A stretch of DNA of 64,000 nucleotides from Silanimonas sp021297925 (lineage in GTDB: Bacteria > Pseudomonadota > Gammaproteobacteria > Xanthomonadales > Xanthomonadaceae). The position numbers and the translations under genes were made by a program. Of this stretch, positions 42,122 to 50,872 are shown one piece after another. The stretch spans positions 62,001-126,000 of the forward strand of contig JAPZTL010000009.1 of the NCBI GenBank assembly GCA_027532825.1, in the 5' to 3' direction. Under the pieces are notes generated by a model. The model ran no database searches and had not been told where the DNA came from. It saw nothing but the letters and a program-made list of their open reading frames with translations. Position 1 is the stretch's first letter; each line of letters starts with the position of its first letter.

Positions 42122-42643
42122 ATGGCGCTCGACGGCTTCCTCGCCAGTGTCGAGGTGCGCGGGTTCCGCATGGCCGAGCTCGCCCTCGGCCATCGCGAGG
42201 ACGCGCTCGATGCCATGCAGGACGCGATGATCGCCTTCCTCGCCTACCGCGAGCGGCCACAGGCCGAGTGGCCGGCCTTGTTCTTCAGTGTCTTGCGCAG
42301 CCGCATCACCGATCGGCACCGGCGCAACACCGTGCGCCAGCGGGTGCTCTCGGTCTTTGGCGGGGCGAGCGACGACGCCAAGGCCGAAGACCCGATCCTG
42401 CAGGTGGCCGACCCGGGCGCCGGCCCCGACGCGGCCGACGAGCGGCAACGCACCTGGGTGGCACTGGGCGCCGCGCTGCGTGGCCTGCCGCGACGGCAGC
42501 GCGAGGCCTTCCTGCTACGTGAGCTGGAGGGGCTGTCCGTGGCCGAGGCCGCGGTGGCCATGGGATGCTCGGAGGGCTCCGTGAAGACCCATCTTTTCCG
42601 TGCGCAGGCTGCCCTGCGCACCCGACTGGACGACTGGCGATGA
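42122..42643 (+). CDS. RNA polymerase sigma factor, ECF-like
   Basis: A 173-residue sigma-70-family protein with regions 2 and 4 only. Region 2 spans about 5-65 (LGHREDALDAMQDAMIAFLAYR and LFFSVLRSRITDRHRR). Region 4 spans about 118-170 (LRGLPRRQREAFLLRELEGLSVAEAAVAMGCSEGSVKTHLFRAQAALR, a helix-turn-helix). The ATG at 42122 gives the family-typical start; an ATG at 42074 would add 16 unconserved residues. Its stop overlaps the next gene as ATGA, typical of a sigma factor with its membrane-bound regulator. Target promoters are unknown. Confidence 0.85.
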   Translation: MALDGFLASVEVRGFRMAELALGHREDALDAMQDAMIAFLAYRERPQAEWPALFFSVLRSRITDRHRRNTVRQRVLSVFGGASDDAKAEDPILQVADPGAGPDAADERQRTWVALGAALRGLPRRQREAFLLRELEGLSVAEAAVAMGCSEGSVKTHLFRAQAALRTRLDDWR

Positions 42644-43071
42644 CCGCCCCGCACGACCCCATCCAACGCAGCCGCGCCCTGTTCGAGGCACAGGTGGACG
42701 CCACCGACGCGGCCACCCGCACGGCGCTGCGCGCGCGACGCCGCGAGGCCTTGGCACGCGGCACCGGGACCCCGCGACGCTGGTGGTGGCCCGCCGGAGG
42801 CTTGGTGACGGCCGCGCTGGTGGTGGCGCTCTACCTTCCGCGCCAGCCGGACGCGCCCACCCTACCGCCCCCCGCTGCGACGCCCCTGGTCGCTGCCGGG
42901 CCGCCGCCGGCGTCCGCGCAGGCCCCCGCCGAGGCCGCGGCGCTTACCGAAGCCGCGACGCTCGAACTGGAAAACGACGCCGAGTTCTACGCCTGGCTGG
43001 CCCAGGCCCCGGTCGACACCGATACGCCCGCCCCCGCCATGGACGGGGCCGATGAAGGATGGACGCTATGA
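42640..43071 (+). CDS. Small single-pass membrane protein, possible anti-sigma factor
   Basis: A 143-residue protein with an N-terminal soluble segment of about 45 residues, one membrane helix (about 47-62, WWWPAGGLVTAALVVALYL), and a Pro/Ala-rich periplasmic part. It ends in an acidic stretch with ELENDAEFYAWLA. I do not recognise a clear family; DUF3619-like proteins sit in similar positions. The 4-base overlap with the sigma gene upstream and with the DUF3106 gene downstream supports one operon, so an anti-sigma role is plausible but not shown by a motif. Confidence 0.7.
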   Translation: MTAPHDPIQRSRALFEAQVDATDAATRTALRARRREALARGTGTPRRWWWPAGGLVTAALVVALYLPRQPDAPTLPPPAATPLVAAGPPPASAQAPAEAAALTEAATLELENDAEFYAWLAQAPVDTDTPAPAMDGADEGWTL

Positions 43072-43547
43072 AGCTCGCCTTGACCCCCCTGTTGATCGCC
43101 TTGCTCGGCCTTGCCGGCACGGCGCCGCTCGCCGCCCAGACCGCGCCGGGCACGGACACCCGCGGCGCGCCCACCGTGGCCGGCACCCCTTGGGAGGCGC
43201 TTTCCGAGGCCGACCGCGCGGCGCTCGCCCAGCCCATCCGCGAACGCTGGAACCAGGCCAGCCCTGAACAGCAGCGCCGCTACCTGGAGCGGGCACGCCT
43301 CTGGGCCAGCCTGAGCCCCGAGCAGAAACGTCTGGCGCGGGCGGGCGTGGAACGCTACCGCCGGGCCGACGGCGAGCAACGGGGCCGCCTGCGCGAGGTC
43401 TGGCAGCGCCTGCAGGCCCTGCCCGAAGCCGAGCGGGAGGCGGCACGCCGCACCTGGGCATCGCTGACGCCCGCGCAACGGCGCCAATGGCTCGAGGCCG
43501 GTGGCCCCGGCGTGGCCCCGCCGCCGCAGGCCGAAGGCACGCGCTGA
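43068..43547 (+). CDS. DUF3106 family secreted protein
   Basis: A 159-residue protein with a signal peptide (about 1-24, ending PLAAQ) and a helical domain. The domain has repeated WxxLSxxxRxAL/LxPEQxxR-type motifs (WEALSEADRAAL, WASLSPEQKRLAR, WASLTPAQRRQW), the DUF3106 pattern. It is probably periplasmic. The ATG at 43068 overlaps the stop of the preceding membrane protein (ATGA). Function is not established; its coupling to a sigma factor suggests part of an envelope-sensing unit. Confidence 0.8.
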   Translation: MKLALTPLLIALLGLAGTAPLAAQTAPGTDTRGAPTVAGTPWEALSEADRAALAQPIRERWNQASPEQQRRYLERARLWASLSPEQKRLARAGVERYRRADGEQRGRLREVWQRLQALPEAEREAARRTWASLTPAQRRQWLEAGGPGVAPPPQAEGTR

Positions 43548-43589
43548 GCTTCGCGGGCCCGGCGCACGCCGGGGCCCACGCCGTTCGAC

Positions 43590-44687
43590 TCAGGCCGCCG
43601 CGGGGGCGGCAGCGCGAACCCAGCAGCTCTTCTCGATCAGCTCGTCGTTCCAATCGAGGGCCAGCTGACCCTCCTTCAGGAAGAGGCTCACGAAGTTGAG
43701 CAGGTTGCGGGCGTACATCTCGCTCGCGTGCACCGCGCCCGTGGAGGGGAGGTTGAGCGGACCGGCGACGATGACACCGCCGTGCTCGACCGTCTCGCCC
43801 GGACGGGTCAACTCGCAGTTGCCACCGGTCTCGGCGGCCATGTCGACCAGCACGCTGCCGGGCTTCATGCCCGACACCATCGCCGCGGTGATGATCTTCG
43901 GCGCGGGGCGGCCCGGCACCGCCGCTGTGCAGACCACGACATCGATGCCCCTGAGGTGGTCGGCCAGGCGCTGCTGCTGCAGGGCACGCTCCTCGGCGCT
44001 GAGCTCGCGGGCGTAGCCCCCGCTGCCGGCCGCCGAGACCCCGAGGTCGAGGAATCGGCCACCGAGCGACTCGATCTGCTCGCGGGTCTCGGGGCGCACG
44101 TCGAAGCCTTCGACCTGGGCACCGAGGCGACGGGCGGTGGCGATGGCCTGCAGGCCGGCCACGCCGGCGCCGACTACCAGCACCTTGGAGGGCCGGATCG
44201 TGCCCGCCGCCGTGCTGAGCATCGGGAAGAACCGGGGGGCGAGCTGGGCCCCCAGCAGCACGGCCTTGTAGCCGGCCATGCCGGCCTGCGAACTCAGCAC
44301 GTCCATCGCCTGCGCGCGCGTGGTGCGCGGCAGCCGTTCCATCGCGAAGGCGGTGAGGGCGCGGGCCTCGAGCGCTGCCTGGCGATCGCCCGGCGCGTGC
44401 GCAGCCAGCATCCCGACCACCAGCGCGCCCGGCTTGAGCTTCGCGAGAGTCGCGGCATCGGGCGACTGCACGCAGAGCAGCAGGTCGGCTTCGGCCAGGG
44501 CGGCATCGCCGTCGGCACCGCCGGCCGTCTCGTAGGCGGCATCCGGAAACCCGGCCTGGGCACCGGCGTCGCGGGCGACACGCACCGTGGCACCGAGCGC
44601 AGCGAGTTTCTTCGCGGTTTCAGGGGTGATGGCGACGCGGCGTTCGCCGGCGGCGGTTTCCTTGAGGCAGGCCACGATGGCTGGCAT
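43590..44687 (-). CDS. pntAA: NAD(P) transhydrogenase subunit alpha part 1
   Basis: NAD(H)-binding soluble domain of the transhydrogenase, 365 residues. It starts MPAIVACLKETAAGERRVAITPETAKKLAALGA and contains the substrate segment MERLPRTTRAQAMDVLSSQAGMAGYKAVL and the Rossmann motif VLVVGAGVAGLQAIATARRLGA. It corresponds to the N-terminal three quarters of E. coli PntA. The remaining subunits (41294-41581 and 39825-41294) are on the same strand but 2 kb away, separated by plus-strand genes, so co-transcription is unlikely without antisense readthrough. Confidence 0.95.
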   Translation of the reverse strand: MPAIVACLKETAAGERRVAITPETAKKLAALGATVRVARDAGAQAGFPDAAYETAGGADGDAALAEADLLLCVQSPDAATLAKLKPGALVVGMLAAHAPGDRQAALEARALTAFAMERLPRTTRAQAMDVLSSQAGMAGYKAVLLGAQLAPRFFPMLSTAAGTIRPSKVLVVGAGVAGLQAIATARRLGAQVEGFDVRPETREQIESLGGRFLDLGVSAAGSGGYARELSAEERALQQQRLADHLRGIDVVVCTAAVPGRPAPKIITAAMVSGMKPGSVLVDMAAETGGNCELTRPGETVEHGGVIVAGPLNLPSTGAVHASEMYARNLLNFVSLFLKEGQLALDWNDELIEKSCWVRAAAPAAA

Positions 44688-44742
44688 GACGGGGCTCCGA
44701 ACGGGGAAGGCCCGATGCTAGCGGAAGGTGGACTCCCGTGCC

Positions 44743-46965
44743 TCAGGCCCTGTCCTGCTGCTGCAGGCGGCCGACCATCCGCTGCAGGGCATCCTCGAAG
44801 GCACCGCCCTGCGCGTCGCGCAACTGAAGCTTTCCCGCCTTCTTGAGCGCGGCGAGTTCCTCGATGGACACCACCAGGATGCGGACGCCGCGGCGGTTCA
44901 CGAACATCAGCCGGTTGGAAATCGGCGAGATCCATGCGAGTTTCGCCGGGGCCATCCGCTCGTCCTCGCCGGCAAGGCTGACCCAGTCGCCGACCTTCAG
45001 CTCGCGGAGCCGGAGAAGGTCCTCGGGGTCGGGGGTGCCATGCGCCTCGGTACCGCCGACGACCTTGAGGCGCGGCGGCGGCGGGGCGGGCGGCGGTTCC
45101 GGCGCCACCTTCAGCACCGCGGCGGCCTGCTGCGCGGCCACAGCGTCACCGCGCCGCTGTGCTTCGATGCCGTCGGCGATGGCACGAAGGACCTGGTCGG
45201 CCGCGTCACACTGCACGCCGGAGCTGGCGAGCACGGCAACGAGGTCCCCCCCGAGGCCGGCCAGCGCGGTGGAGAGCCCGACCCCGGCCGCCCTGCCGCC
45301 GGGCAGCAGGTCGATCAACTTGTCCGCCAAGGCCAAGGCCCCCGACCACGCGGCCGACTCGGTGCCTTCGCGCAGGGCGACCAGGGCGAGGTGGTGCGAC
45401 CAGCTGCGGGCGAGGAATTCGCGCAGCGCCGCAGGCACCCTGCGGCTGTCCACGCGGTTGGCCACCTCGCCGCCGGCCCTGACCCTCGCCTGTTCGAGGC
45501 GCTCCTGCCCACGCTGCGCCTCGGCGGCGCGGCGTTCGGCCAGTTCGATCCGCTTCTGGTGCTGTTCCAGCGACGAGCGGAGTTCGGACTCGAGGGTCTC
45601 GAAGATGGCGACGTCCTCGTTGAAGTCCGCCACCAGGATATCGACGATCTGCTCGGCCTTTCCGAGCATCTCGCGCTCTTGCGAACTCTGCCCGCCATTG
45701 CCTTCGCACGCCTCGGTTACCGCGTTCAAGAGGCGACGTGCGGGGTGGGTGCGGTACATGAACATCCGCCGGTCCAGCAGCGCGACCTTCACGTAAGGCA
45801 CGACCAGCCGGCTGACGAGGTTGCGGGCGCGCTGTTCGAAGTCGTGCTCGTCGAACAGCACGTCGAACAGCATGCCCACGAGGTCGACCGCGTCCTCCTC
45901 GTCCGGATGCAGGCGGATCTGGTCGGGCGACAGGCCGATACGGGCCGCGCTCTCGATCAGGTCGCGCTTCAGAAGGACCGACAGCGAGGCCTCGTGGCGC
46001 TCCATCGTCTCCAGCACCGAGGGCGGAACCTCGGCATGCATGAGCGAGAGCACCGAGAGCATCTCGGCGGTGGCGAGCGGGCGTCGCTCGACGCGTTCCG
46101 GGCGGGCATCGGCCGCCTGCGCCGCTGGACGCAACGCCCGCAACATTTCGCGCAAGAGGGCGAAGACATTGGCATCGTCGCCGTGGGCCGCCGACGAGCC
46201 GCCGCCGTGCCCCGTCCCACCGCCGCCCGACGATGGCTCGTGCTCCGCCGGGCCGGCGTCGCGCGCACCGTCGCGACCGTCCGGGCGCCCGCCGGGTCCG
46301 GCCGGGCGGATGCCGCCGCCCGCGGAAAGTTGGCGTGGCAGCAGGCCGGCGGCGACGAAACGCTGGACTACGGGGTCGAGGACCTCGGGGAAACTCTGCT
46401 GAAGTTCGCGCTCGTAGTACTTGTAGAGTACGACCTGCAGCATGTTGGGGAGCTCGATTTCCTTCACCGCGCGATGCAGCGCATGGCCGAAGTTGTAGGG
46501 GCTCAAGGGGTTCTGGCGCGGAGCGACGGACTCGACGCCGACCACCTTGGCCAGCGCCTTCGCGAGCGCGTCGAGCGTGTGGCCGTGGGAGCGCTGCAGC
46601 GCATCGACGATGAGGTCGGACGCGAGCTGCCGCTCGAGCTCCTGCTCGTCGACGAGGCTGAGGCGGACGTTCGTCGGCTCCGCCGGCTTCGCGTCAATCA
46701 GGCCGTCGAACAAGCCCTCGTAGTGCGCGGCGAAGCGGCGCTCGATGGCTGCCCGGTTCGATCGGAGGGCGTTCATCGCCTCGAGTCGCGGGGATCGGGC
46801 GAAAGGATCGGAACCTTCCCCTTCCTTCTGGGCGAGGTCGAACAGCCAGTCGTCGACGCGACCCAACACCGACAGCACGAGCCTCGACAACTGGTCGACC
46901 ATCGAGCGACGGGTCGCGCGGAGCAGCTCGTCGTAGGTCGGCGGACGGGTGGTCTGGGGGCTCAT
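44743..46965 (-). CDS. DUF1631 family protein
   Basis: A 740-residue cytoplasmic protein, largely helical, recognised as DUF1631. Features: an N-terminal helical region with RRSMVDQLSRLVLSVLGRVDDWLFDLA, a low-complexity Gly/Ala/Pro/Asp linker (about 215-265), a middle region with HPARRLLNAVTEACEGNGG and a C-terminal beta segment KVGDWVSLAGEDERMAPAKLAWISPISNRLMFVNRRG. That segment resembles a PilZ-like fold, though the arginine motif for c-di-GMP binding is not evident. I chose the ATG at 46963-46965; the ORF extends 22 codons upstream without conservation. Function is not established. Confidence 0.82.
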   Translation of the reverse strand: MSPQTTRPPTYDELLRATRRSMVDQLSRLVLSVLGRVDDWLFDLAQKEGEGSDPFARSPRLEAMNALRSNRAAIERRFAAHYEGLFDGLIDAKPAEPTNVRLSLVDEQELERQLASDLIVDALQRSHGHTLDALAKALAKVVGVESVAPRQNPLSPYNFGHALHRAVKEIELPNMLQVVLYKYYERELQQSFPEVLDPVVQRFVAAGLLPRQLSAGGGIRPAGPGGRPDGRDGARDAGPAEHEPSSGGGGTGHGGGSSAAHGDDANVFALLREMLRALRPAAQAADARPERVERRPLATAEMLSVLSLMHAEVPPSVLETMERHEASLSVLLKRDLIESAARIGLSPDQIRLHPDEEDAVDLVGMLFDVLFDEHDFEQRARNLVSRLVVPYVKVALLDRRMFMYRTHPARRLLNAVTEACEGNGGQSSQEREMLGKAEQIVDILVADFNEDVAIFETLESELRSSLEQHQKRIELAERRAAEAQRGQERLEQARVRAGGEVANRVDSRRVPAALREFLARSWSHHLALVALREGTESAAWSGALALADKLIDLLPGGRAAGVGLSTALAGLGGDLVAVLASSGVQCDAADQVLRAIADGIEAQRRGDAVAAQQAAAVLKVAPEPPPAPPPPRLKVVGGTEAHGTPDPEDLLRLRELKVGDWVSLAGEDERMAPAKLAWISPISNRLMFVNRRGVRILVVSIEELAALKKAGKLQLRDAQGGAFEDALQRMVGRLQQQDRA

Positions 46966-47092
46966 GGCAGGCTCGGGACGCGGGGGGATGGCGCGCAACG
47001 ACCAGAATAGTGGGCAGGTTGACACTTGCAAACCGTGACGGAATCGTCAGTTGGCGTCGGTCATCACACCCCGTACCGGTAGACTGCAGTCC

Positions 47093-47659
47093 ATGCACGC
47101 ACTCGATGTCCTCGACCGGCGCCGGTCGGTCCCCAGCCGCCTCCTTTCCCTGCCCGGTCCCGACGACGCCCAGCTCGACGCGCTCCTCACCGCGGCGATG
47201 CGCGTCCCCGACCACGGCAAGCTCGCTCCCTGGCGGTTCCTCCTGATCCGCGGGCCATCGAGGGCCGTGCTCGGCGAACGCCTCGCCGCCCGCGCCCTCG
47301 CGATCGACCCGAAGGCATCCACCGCGGCCCTCGAGAAGGATCGCGAGCGCTTCAACCACGCCCCGGTCATCGTGGCCGTCATCGCCGCACCCGTCGAAGG
47401 CCACAAGGTCCCCGTGGTCGAGCAACTCATGTCCGGGGGCGCGGTGTGCTTCGCACTGCTGCAGGGCGCACAGGCAATGGGCTTCGGCGCGCAATGGCTG
47501 ACCGGCTGGGCGGCCTACGACCGCGAGATCCTCGCCGGGCTGGGGCTGGCCCCGCACGAGCAGTTGCTGGGGTTCATCCACATCGGCACGGCCACGGCGG
47601 AAGCCCCGGAGCGGGTGCGCCCGGAACTCGCTGCGAAGCGGACGGACTGGCGTCCATGA
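47093..47659 (+). CDS. Nitroreductase family protein (YdjA-like)
   Basis: A 188-residue FMN-dependent oxidoreductase of the small NfnB/YdjA type. It shows DVLDRRRSVPSRLLSLPGPDDAQLDALLTAAMRVPDHGKLAPWRFLL near the N-terminus (FMN-binding RRS and PxHGxLxPWRF) and ERFNHAPVIVAVIA. The substrate is unknown. I chose the ATG at 47093; a TTG at 47051 would add 14 residues. The stop overlaps the next start (ATGATG), so it is probably coupled to the exonuclease gene. Confidence 0.88.
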   Translation: MHALDVLDRRRSVPSRLLSLPGPDDAQLDALLTAAMRVPDHGKLAPWRFLLIRGPSRAVLGERLAARALAIDPKASTAALEKDRERFNHAPVIVAVIAAPVEGHKVPVVEQLMSGGAVCFALLQGAQAMGFGAQWLTGWAAYDREILAGLGLAPHEQLLGFIHIGTATAEAPERVRPELAAKRTDWRP

Positions 47660-48564
47660 TGTCGTGCCCCGCGCGGCCGGCAACCCACCTGGTGGACGCG
47701 AGCCTGTACGTGTTCCGCGCGTGGCACGGCACGCCGCCCGATGTCGAGGACGACGAGGGATGGCCGGCGAACGCCGTGCATGGCTTCGCCCGGTTCCTGT
47801 GCGAGCTCATGGAACGGTCGCGCCCCACCCACCTCGTGCTGGCGTTCGACGAGGCGCTCGACAGCTGCTTCCGCAACGCGATCTACCCCGCTTACAAGGC
47901 CAACCGCGATCCGGCGCCGGACGAGCTGAAGCGCCAGTTCGCGCACTGCAAGGCGCTCGGCGAGGCAATGGGCCTGCCGGTGCTCGCGCACCACGATTTC
48001 GAGGCCGACGACCTGATCGGCGCCGCGGCGGCGCAGGCGCGACGCGACGGGCAAGGCGTGGTCATCGTCTCGGCCGACAAGGACATGGGCCAACTCCTGG
48101 ACCACGGCGACGAGCAGTGGGACTTCGCGCGCAACGAGCGCTGGGGGCCGGAGGGCGTCCGTGCGAAGCTCGGTGTGCATGCGCACCAGGTCGCGGACTA
48201 CCTTGGACTCACGGGCGACGCGGTCGACAACATCCCCGGCGTGCCCGGGATCGGTCCGAAGACGGCAGCGACCCTGCTCGGGGTCTACGGCTCACTGGAC
48301 GCACTGCTCGACCGGCTCGACGAAGTGCCGCTGCTTCGCTTGCGCGGCGCGGCCCAGCACGCGTTGCGCCTGCGCGCCCATCGCGATACCGCGCTGCTGT
48401 CGCGCCGGCTCGCCACCATCGCGACGGACGCCCCGCTGCCCGAGGGCTTCGACGGCCGTCGCCGCGACGGCGACCCGGAGGCGATCGACGCCCTGTGCGG
48501 CCGCCTGCGCGTCGGCCCCATGACCCGTAGGCGCCTTCTCGACGGCGTCCGCCTCGCGACCTGA
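47656..48564 (+). CDS. 5'-3' exonuclease, free-standing Pol I 5'-nuclease type
   Basis: A 302-residue flap/5'-nuclease of the same fold as the N-terminal domain of DNA polymerase I. Acidic metal ligands are seen in HLVDASLYVFRAWH, LVLAFDEALD, FEADDLIGAAAAQA and IVSADKDMGQLL. The arch/tRNA-like YPAYKANRDPAPDELKRQF and the helix-hairpin-helix DNIPGVPGIGPKTAATLL are also present. It is similar in idea to E. coli Xni (ExoIX) but keeps the full acidic set. Either of two adjacent ATGs (47656, 47659) could start it. The upstream open frame lies over the nitroreductase gene. Confidence 0.9.
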   Translation: MMSCPARPATHLVDASLYVFRAWHGTPPDVEDDEGWPANAVHGFARFLCELMERSRPTHLVLAFDEALDSCFRNAIYPAYKANRDPAPDELKRQFAHCKALGEAMGLPVLAHHDFEADDLIGAAAAQARRDGQGVVIVSADKDMGQLLDHGDEQWDFARNERWGPEGVRAKLGVHAHQVADYLGLTGDAVDNIPGVPGIGPKTAATLLGVYGSLDALLDRLDEVPLLRLRGAAQHALRLRAHRDTALLSRRLATIATDAPLPEGFDGRRRDGDPEAIDALCGRLRVGPMTRRRLLDGVRLAT

Positions 48565-48576
48565 ACCGGAGCCCCG

Positions 48577-49137
48577 ATGGATCACCGACAAGACGACCCC
48601 GCCCCGACCGCCGTCACGGCCTGGGAGGGCCGCTGGCTGCGCATCCGCACCCGCGGCACCTGGGAATACGCGGAACGCACCCACGCCGAAGGCAAGGCGG
48701 TGATCATCGTCGCCGTCACCCCCGAGCAGAAGCTGCTGTTCGTCGAGCAGTACCGGGTGCCGCTGCAACAGCGCACCATCGAGATGCCGGCAGGCCTGGT
48801 CGGTGACCAGGACGGCGAGGACACGCTGGAAATGGCTGCGGCCCGCGAGCTGCTGGAGGAAACCGGCTGGCAGGCGGCCCACGTCGAGGTGCTGATGGAA
48901 GGGCCGACCAGTTCCGGCATGAGCAACGAGTGCATCGCCTTCTGCCGGGCACGGAGCCTCACGCGCGTGCACGCGGGTGGCGGGGACGACACCGAGGACA
49001 TCACCGTGCACGAGGTGCCGGTCGCCGAGGCCGCGCGCTGGCTGACCGCGAAGATGGCCGAAGGTTATGCCATGGACCCGAAGCTGTGGGCCGGCCTCTG
49101 GTTCGTGGATCGCAACGCGGACGGCAGTGCCGCCTGA
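48577..49137 (+). CDS. Nudix hydrolase, ADP-ribose pyrophosphatase-like
   Basis: A 186-residue Nudix protein. The Nudix box GxxxxxE-x7-REUxEExGU is seen as GDQDGEDTLEMAAARELLEETGW (near residues 76-98), preceded by the YRVPLQQRTIEMPAGL segment typical of ADP-sugar pyrophosphatases. It probably hydrolyses ADP-ribose or related nucleotide sugars. It lies 12 bases after the exonuclease gene and forms the last gene of a three-gene run. Confidence 0.9.
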   Translation: MDHRQDDPAPTAVTAWEGRWLRIRTRGTWEYAERTHAEGKAVIIVAVTPEQKLLFVEQYRVPLQQRTIEMPAGLVGDQDGEDTLEMAAARELLEETGWQAAHVEVLMEGPTSSGMSNECIAFCRARSLTRVHAGGGDDTEDITVHEVPVAEAARWLTAKMAEGYAMDPKLWAGLWFVDRNADGSAA

Positions 49138-49159
49138 GCGGCACCGCGGGCGGCGGTGA

Positions 49160-50101
49160 TCAGCGGTAGGCGTTGGTGGCGTCCACCAGCGCGCTGGCGA
49201 TCTCGAGCTCGAAGGCCGAGTGCCCCGAGGCCGGCGCGATGACGAGGTTCGCTTCCGGCCAAACCTGCTTGAGGTCCCACGCGCTCTGCACCGGGCAGAC
49301 CACGTCATAGCGGCCGTGCACGATGGTGCCGGGGATCGCGCGGAGGCGGTGCGCGTCGCGCAGCAGCTGGTCCTCGACCTCGAAGAAGCCGCCGTTGACG
49401 AAGTAATGCGACTCGATGCGGGCGAAGGCCAGCGCGAAGGCCTCGTCCTCGTGGCCGGCGATGAACTCGGCGTCCTGGCGCAGGAAGCTGGTCGCCGCCT
49501 CCCAGACGCTCCAGCGCCGCGCCGCCGCGAGCCGGATCGCCGGGTCCTCCGACGTCAGGCGGCGGTGGTAGGCGGAGATGAGGTCACCGTGCTCGACGGC
49601 CGGGATGCCCTCGACGTACTGCGCCCACGCCTCCGGGAACAGGCGGGACGTGCCCTGCTGGTAGAACCACTCGAGTTCCCAGCGGCGCAGCATGAAGATG
49701 CCGCGCAGTACGAGTTCGGTGACGCGTTCCGGGTGCGCTTCCGCGTAGGCCAGCGCGAGGGTGGAGCCCCAGCTGCCACCGAAGACCTGCCAGCGATCGA
49801 TGCCGAGGTGGCGGCGCAGCGCCTCGATGTCGGCGACGAGGTGCGGCGTGGTGTTGTCGACGAGGTCGGCGTGCGGGGTGGAGCGCCCGGCGCCGCGCTG
49901 GTCGAACAGCACGATGCGGTAATGGCGCGGGTCGTGGAAACGGCGCATCTTCGGCCCGCATCCGGCCCCGGGACCGCCATGCAGCAGCACGACGGGCTTA
50001 CCGGCCGGGTTGCCGCACTGCTCGTAGTACAGGCGATGCCGGGCATCGACCTGCAGCGTGCCGGTGTCGAAGGGTTCGATCTCGGGATAGAGCGCGGCCA
50101 T
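49160..50101 (-). CDS. pip: Proline iminopeptidase
   Basis: Alpha/beta hydrolase that removes N-terminal proline from peptides. The 313-residue product has the catalytic triad S110 (GGSWGS), D266 (GRYDVVCP) and H294 (ASGHSA), and the oxyanion segment LLHGGPGAGC. The length and triad positions match the well-studied Xanthomonas enzyme. I chose the ATG at 50099-50101; the ORF extends upstream without conservation. The gene stands alone, between divergent and convergent neighbours. Confidence 0.96.
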   Translation of the reverse strand: MAALYPEIEPFDTGTLQVDARHRLYYEQCGNPAGKPVVLLHGGPGAGCGPKMRRFHDPRHYRIVLFDQRGAGRSTPHADLVDNTTPHLVADIEALRRHLGIDRWQVFGGSWGSTLALAYAEAHPERVTELVLRGIFMLRRWELEWFYQQGTSRLFPEAWAQYVEGIPAVEHGDLISAYHRRLTSEDPAIRLAAARRWSVWEAATSFLRQDAEFIAGHEDEAFALAFARIESHYFVNGGFFEVEDQLLRDAHRLRAIPGTIVHGRYDVVCPVQSAWDLKQVWPEANLVIAPASGHSAFELEIASALVDATNAYR

Positions 50102-50195
50102 GGGGATCTCCAAGCGGGGAGGCCAGCATAGCGACGACGGACCGTCATGCCGATGTGCTTGCGCCATCACGAAAGCGGGGTATCCTTGAGATCGA

Positions 50196-50858
50196 ATGGA
50201 GCCCGCCGCGCCGCATCCGGCAGTCGAGCAGGCCGGGGGAGTCACCCCCCTGGCGCGGGCGCCTGCCCCCCCGCGTTTCCCCTCGGGCCCCGCGCCCCGG
50301 CTCCTCGCCCTCGACGCCCACGGCCGCATCCTGCACTGGATGAGCTGGCAGGACGCGGCCTGCCTCTATGCGCGGGATGCCGTCGCTTGGACGCTGGGCG
50401 ACCCCTGCATGACCCTGCATGGCGGCACCAACCGCTGGACCGGCCGCCGCAGCATCCTGCCGATCGCACCGATCATCGCGGCGCGCGGGCATGCGCAGAG
50501 CCGCGTGCCCGATCCGACGCCGACGCTAACGAATCCCGCACTGTTCGCGCGCGACCACTGGATGTGCCTCTACTGCGGCGCGGACGGTCGTCGCCAAGCC
50601 CTCACCCGAGACCACGTCATGCCGACCTCGAAGGGCGGGCGCGACGCTTGGGAGAACGTGGTGGCGGCCTGCATCCACTGCAACTCTAAGAAAGGGGACC
50701 GGACGCCCCAGCAGGCGGGCATGCCCCTGCTGGCGATCCCGTTCCGGCCGAGCTGGGTGGAGCACCTGATCCTTTCGAACCGCCACATCCTCGCCGACCA
50801 AATGGCCTTCCTGAAGGCGCACCTGCCGAAGCGCGAGCGCACCGCCCTCCCCCAGTGA
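50196..50858 (+). CDS. HNH endonuclease family protein
   Basis: A 220-residue protein with an HNH nuclease domain near residues 120-170: CLYCGADGRRQALTRDHVMPTSKGGRDAWENVVAAC, then IHCNSKKGDRTP, with two CxxC zinc pairs and the His-Asn-His residues. The N-terminal 100 residues (ALDAHGRILHWMSWQDAACLYARDAVAW) are typical of a widespread non-mobile HNH family in proteobacteria. The target is unknown. It is convergent with the OmpA gene (14-base gap). Confidence 0.88.
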   Translation: MEPAAPHPAVEQAGGVTPLARAPAPPRFPSGPAPRLLALDAHGRILHWMSWQDAACLYARDAVAWTLGDPCMTLHGGTNRWTGRRSILPIAPIIAARGHAQSRVPDPTPTLTNPALFARDHWMCLYCGADGRRQALTRDHVMPTSKGGRDAWENVVAACIHCNSKKGDRTPQQAGMPLLAIPFRPSWVEHLILSNRHILADQMAFLKAHLPKRERTALPQ

Positions 50859-50872
50859 GGAAGCCGTGCCGG

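Noticed and set aside
43555..43577. GC hairpin between the DUF3106 gene and pntA1 as terminator
   Set aside because: The stem contains a bulge and lacks a T-tract on either strand.
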